DNA of 6,231 nucleotides from Dehalococcoidia bacterium. Its GTDB lineage: Bacteria > Chloroflexota > Dehalococcoidia > Lucifugimonadales > JAGWBF01. The position numbers and the translations under genes were made by a program. The stretch spans positions 1 through 6,231 of the forward strand of contig JAGWBG010000095.1 of assembly GCA_021296015.1 (NCBI GenBank). Direction: 5' to 3'. Below are positions 5,813 to 6,231 of the stretch, piece after piece. The first letter of the stretch is position 1, and each line of letters begins with the position of its first letter. The notes beneath the pieces are model-generated. The model searched no databases and was not told the origin of the DNA. It saw only the letters and a program-made list of their open reading frames with translations.

Positions 5813-6231
5813 ATGATTCCCTTGCTAAGCGCCTACGCGAAATTCAAGACTCTTCTGGCGGTCGCGGTCGCTATGATGACCCTGATGTCCGTCGTCGCGT
5901 GTTCGACTAGCTCGGAGCAGGACGTGGGACCCACACCGGAGAGTCCCACGTCCACTCCAATACCGGCCCCGACCCAAACGACGGAGACCCCCACTGCCGC
6001 TCCGGTCTCGACACCGGCCACAACACACCTTCTGCCCGGTGAGATACCTCTGATAAAAGGCCCCATGTCGCCGGACGGCCTGCAAGCCATATTCGGAACC
6101 CCCGACCTGGGAGTCGGGGAAAGCCGGGTGGGATTTGTGTTGACTACCACCGATGATCTGGTACGGGCGTCGTCAGCCACCGTCTCATCCTACTTCCACA
6201 CTACCGATGGCTCCGACAGGGTCCCCAAAGA
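5813..6231 (+). CDS. Lipoprotein with Pro/Thr-rich linker and unidentified C-terminal domain, truncated by window edge
   Basis: The frame stays open from ATG 5813 to the right edge (139 codons plus two bases), so the 3' end is missing. The N-terminus has Lys10 and Lys12, a hydrophobic stretch (about 13-28) and lipobox VVAC with Cys30, predicting a lipidated surface protein. Residues about 31-75 are a Pro/Thr/Ser-rich linker (GPTPESPTSTPIPAPTQTTE and on). The visible domain start reads GTPDLGVGESRVGFVLTTTDDLV, a short pattern (DLxVGExRxxFxL) I associate with the extracytoplasmic part of some actinobacterial and Chloroflexota secreted proteins, though I cannot name the family. The start is supported by GAGG at 5803-5806, which overlaps the TGA stop of the preceding gene and lies 6 nt before the ATG, implying translational coupling. 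It likely works with the thioredoxin-like lipoprotein. The lipoprotein call is solid; the function is unknown. Confidence 0.85.
   Translation, partial: MIPLLSAYAKFKTLLAVAVAMMTLMSVVACSTSSEQDVGPTPESPTSTPIPAPTQTTETPTAAPVSTPATTHLLPGEIPLIKGPMSPDGLQAIFGTPDLGVGESRVGFVLTTTDDLVRASSATVSSYFHTTDGSDRVPK
5920..5953 (+). repeat. Perfect 11-bp inverted repeat inside the second lipoprotein gene
   Basis: GGACGTGGGAC (5920-5930) and GTCCCACGTCC (5943-5953) are exact reverse complements separated by 12 nt. They lie within the linker-coding sequence, a few codons after the lipobox cysteine. No T-run follows, so it is not a canonical terminator. The stem is GC-rich and would be stable in mRNA. Confidence 0.75.

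Noticed and set aside
5825..6180. Minus-strand open frames opposite the second lipoprotein
   Set aside because: They are antisense to an open frame with a signal peptide, lipobox and coupled RBS. Their sequence is Arg/Gly-rich shadow.
1..6231. CRISPR array, tRNA/rRNA gene, insertion sequence, toxin-antitoxin pair or defence system
   Set aside because: No regularly spaced direct repeats, no tRNA-like cloverleaf noticed, no transposase, nuclease or toxin-like frame. All substantial frames are accounted for by the genes listed.

Overview
The window looks like part of a bacterial chromosome of moderately high GC, with ordinary Shine-Dalgarno sites and frequent AGG (Arg) and ATA (Ile) codons. Two adjacent lipoproteins have Pro/Thr/Glu-rich linkers directly after the lipobox cysteine. 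That style, together with an Ldh-family oxidoreductase and a DUF2082-type Zn-ribbon protein, suggests a Chloroflexota lineage (Dehalococcoidia/SAR202-like). This placement is inference from general sequence character, not from a marker gene. No rRNA, tRNA, CRISPR array, transposase or phage gene was seen.

Left part (1-911): the window opens inside a HAD-superfamily hydrolase whose catalytic N-terminus lies off the left edge. It is followed by a self-contained unit: a candidate promoter, a 70-residue Zn-ribbon protein with a strong RBS, and a perfect 10-bp hairpin terminator with a T-run. The hairpin lies between convergent genes and probably also helps end the minus-strand gene.

Middle (909-4344): a minus-strand Ldh-family (malate/L-lactate dehydrogenase type) NAD(P)-dependent oxidoreductase diverges from a plus-strand pair, a histidine phosphatase (phosphoglycerate-mutase-like) and tilS (tRNA-Ile lysidine synthetase). 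The 277-bp divergent region holds a good extended -10 promoter for the phosphatase-tilS pair, a weaker candidate for the dehydrogenase, and a leader of about 100 nt rich in inverted repeats. tilS starts at a TTG 21 nt after the phosphatase stop, with its own GGAG site, so the two look co-transcribed.

Right part (4345-6231): after an AT-rich gap carrying a strong RBS and a 14-codon ORF comes a surface-anchored thioredoxin-like lipoprotein with a CVNC active site and a DipZ-type C-terminal domain. Eight bases later a second lipoprotein begins, with its RBS overlapping the first gene's stop, and it runs off the right edge. The two probably form an extracytoplasmic thiol-redox or envelope-associated operon. 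No membrane electron donor (CcdA/DsbD) is in view.

Most of the window is housekeeping or common accessory content. The points most worth a second look are the structured leader before the phosphatase, the short leader ORF before an RBS-less lipoprotein, the 11-bp perfect hairpin inside the second lipoprotein gene, and the two-lipoprotein cassette itself.
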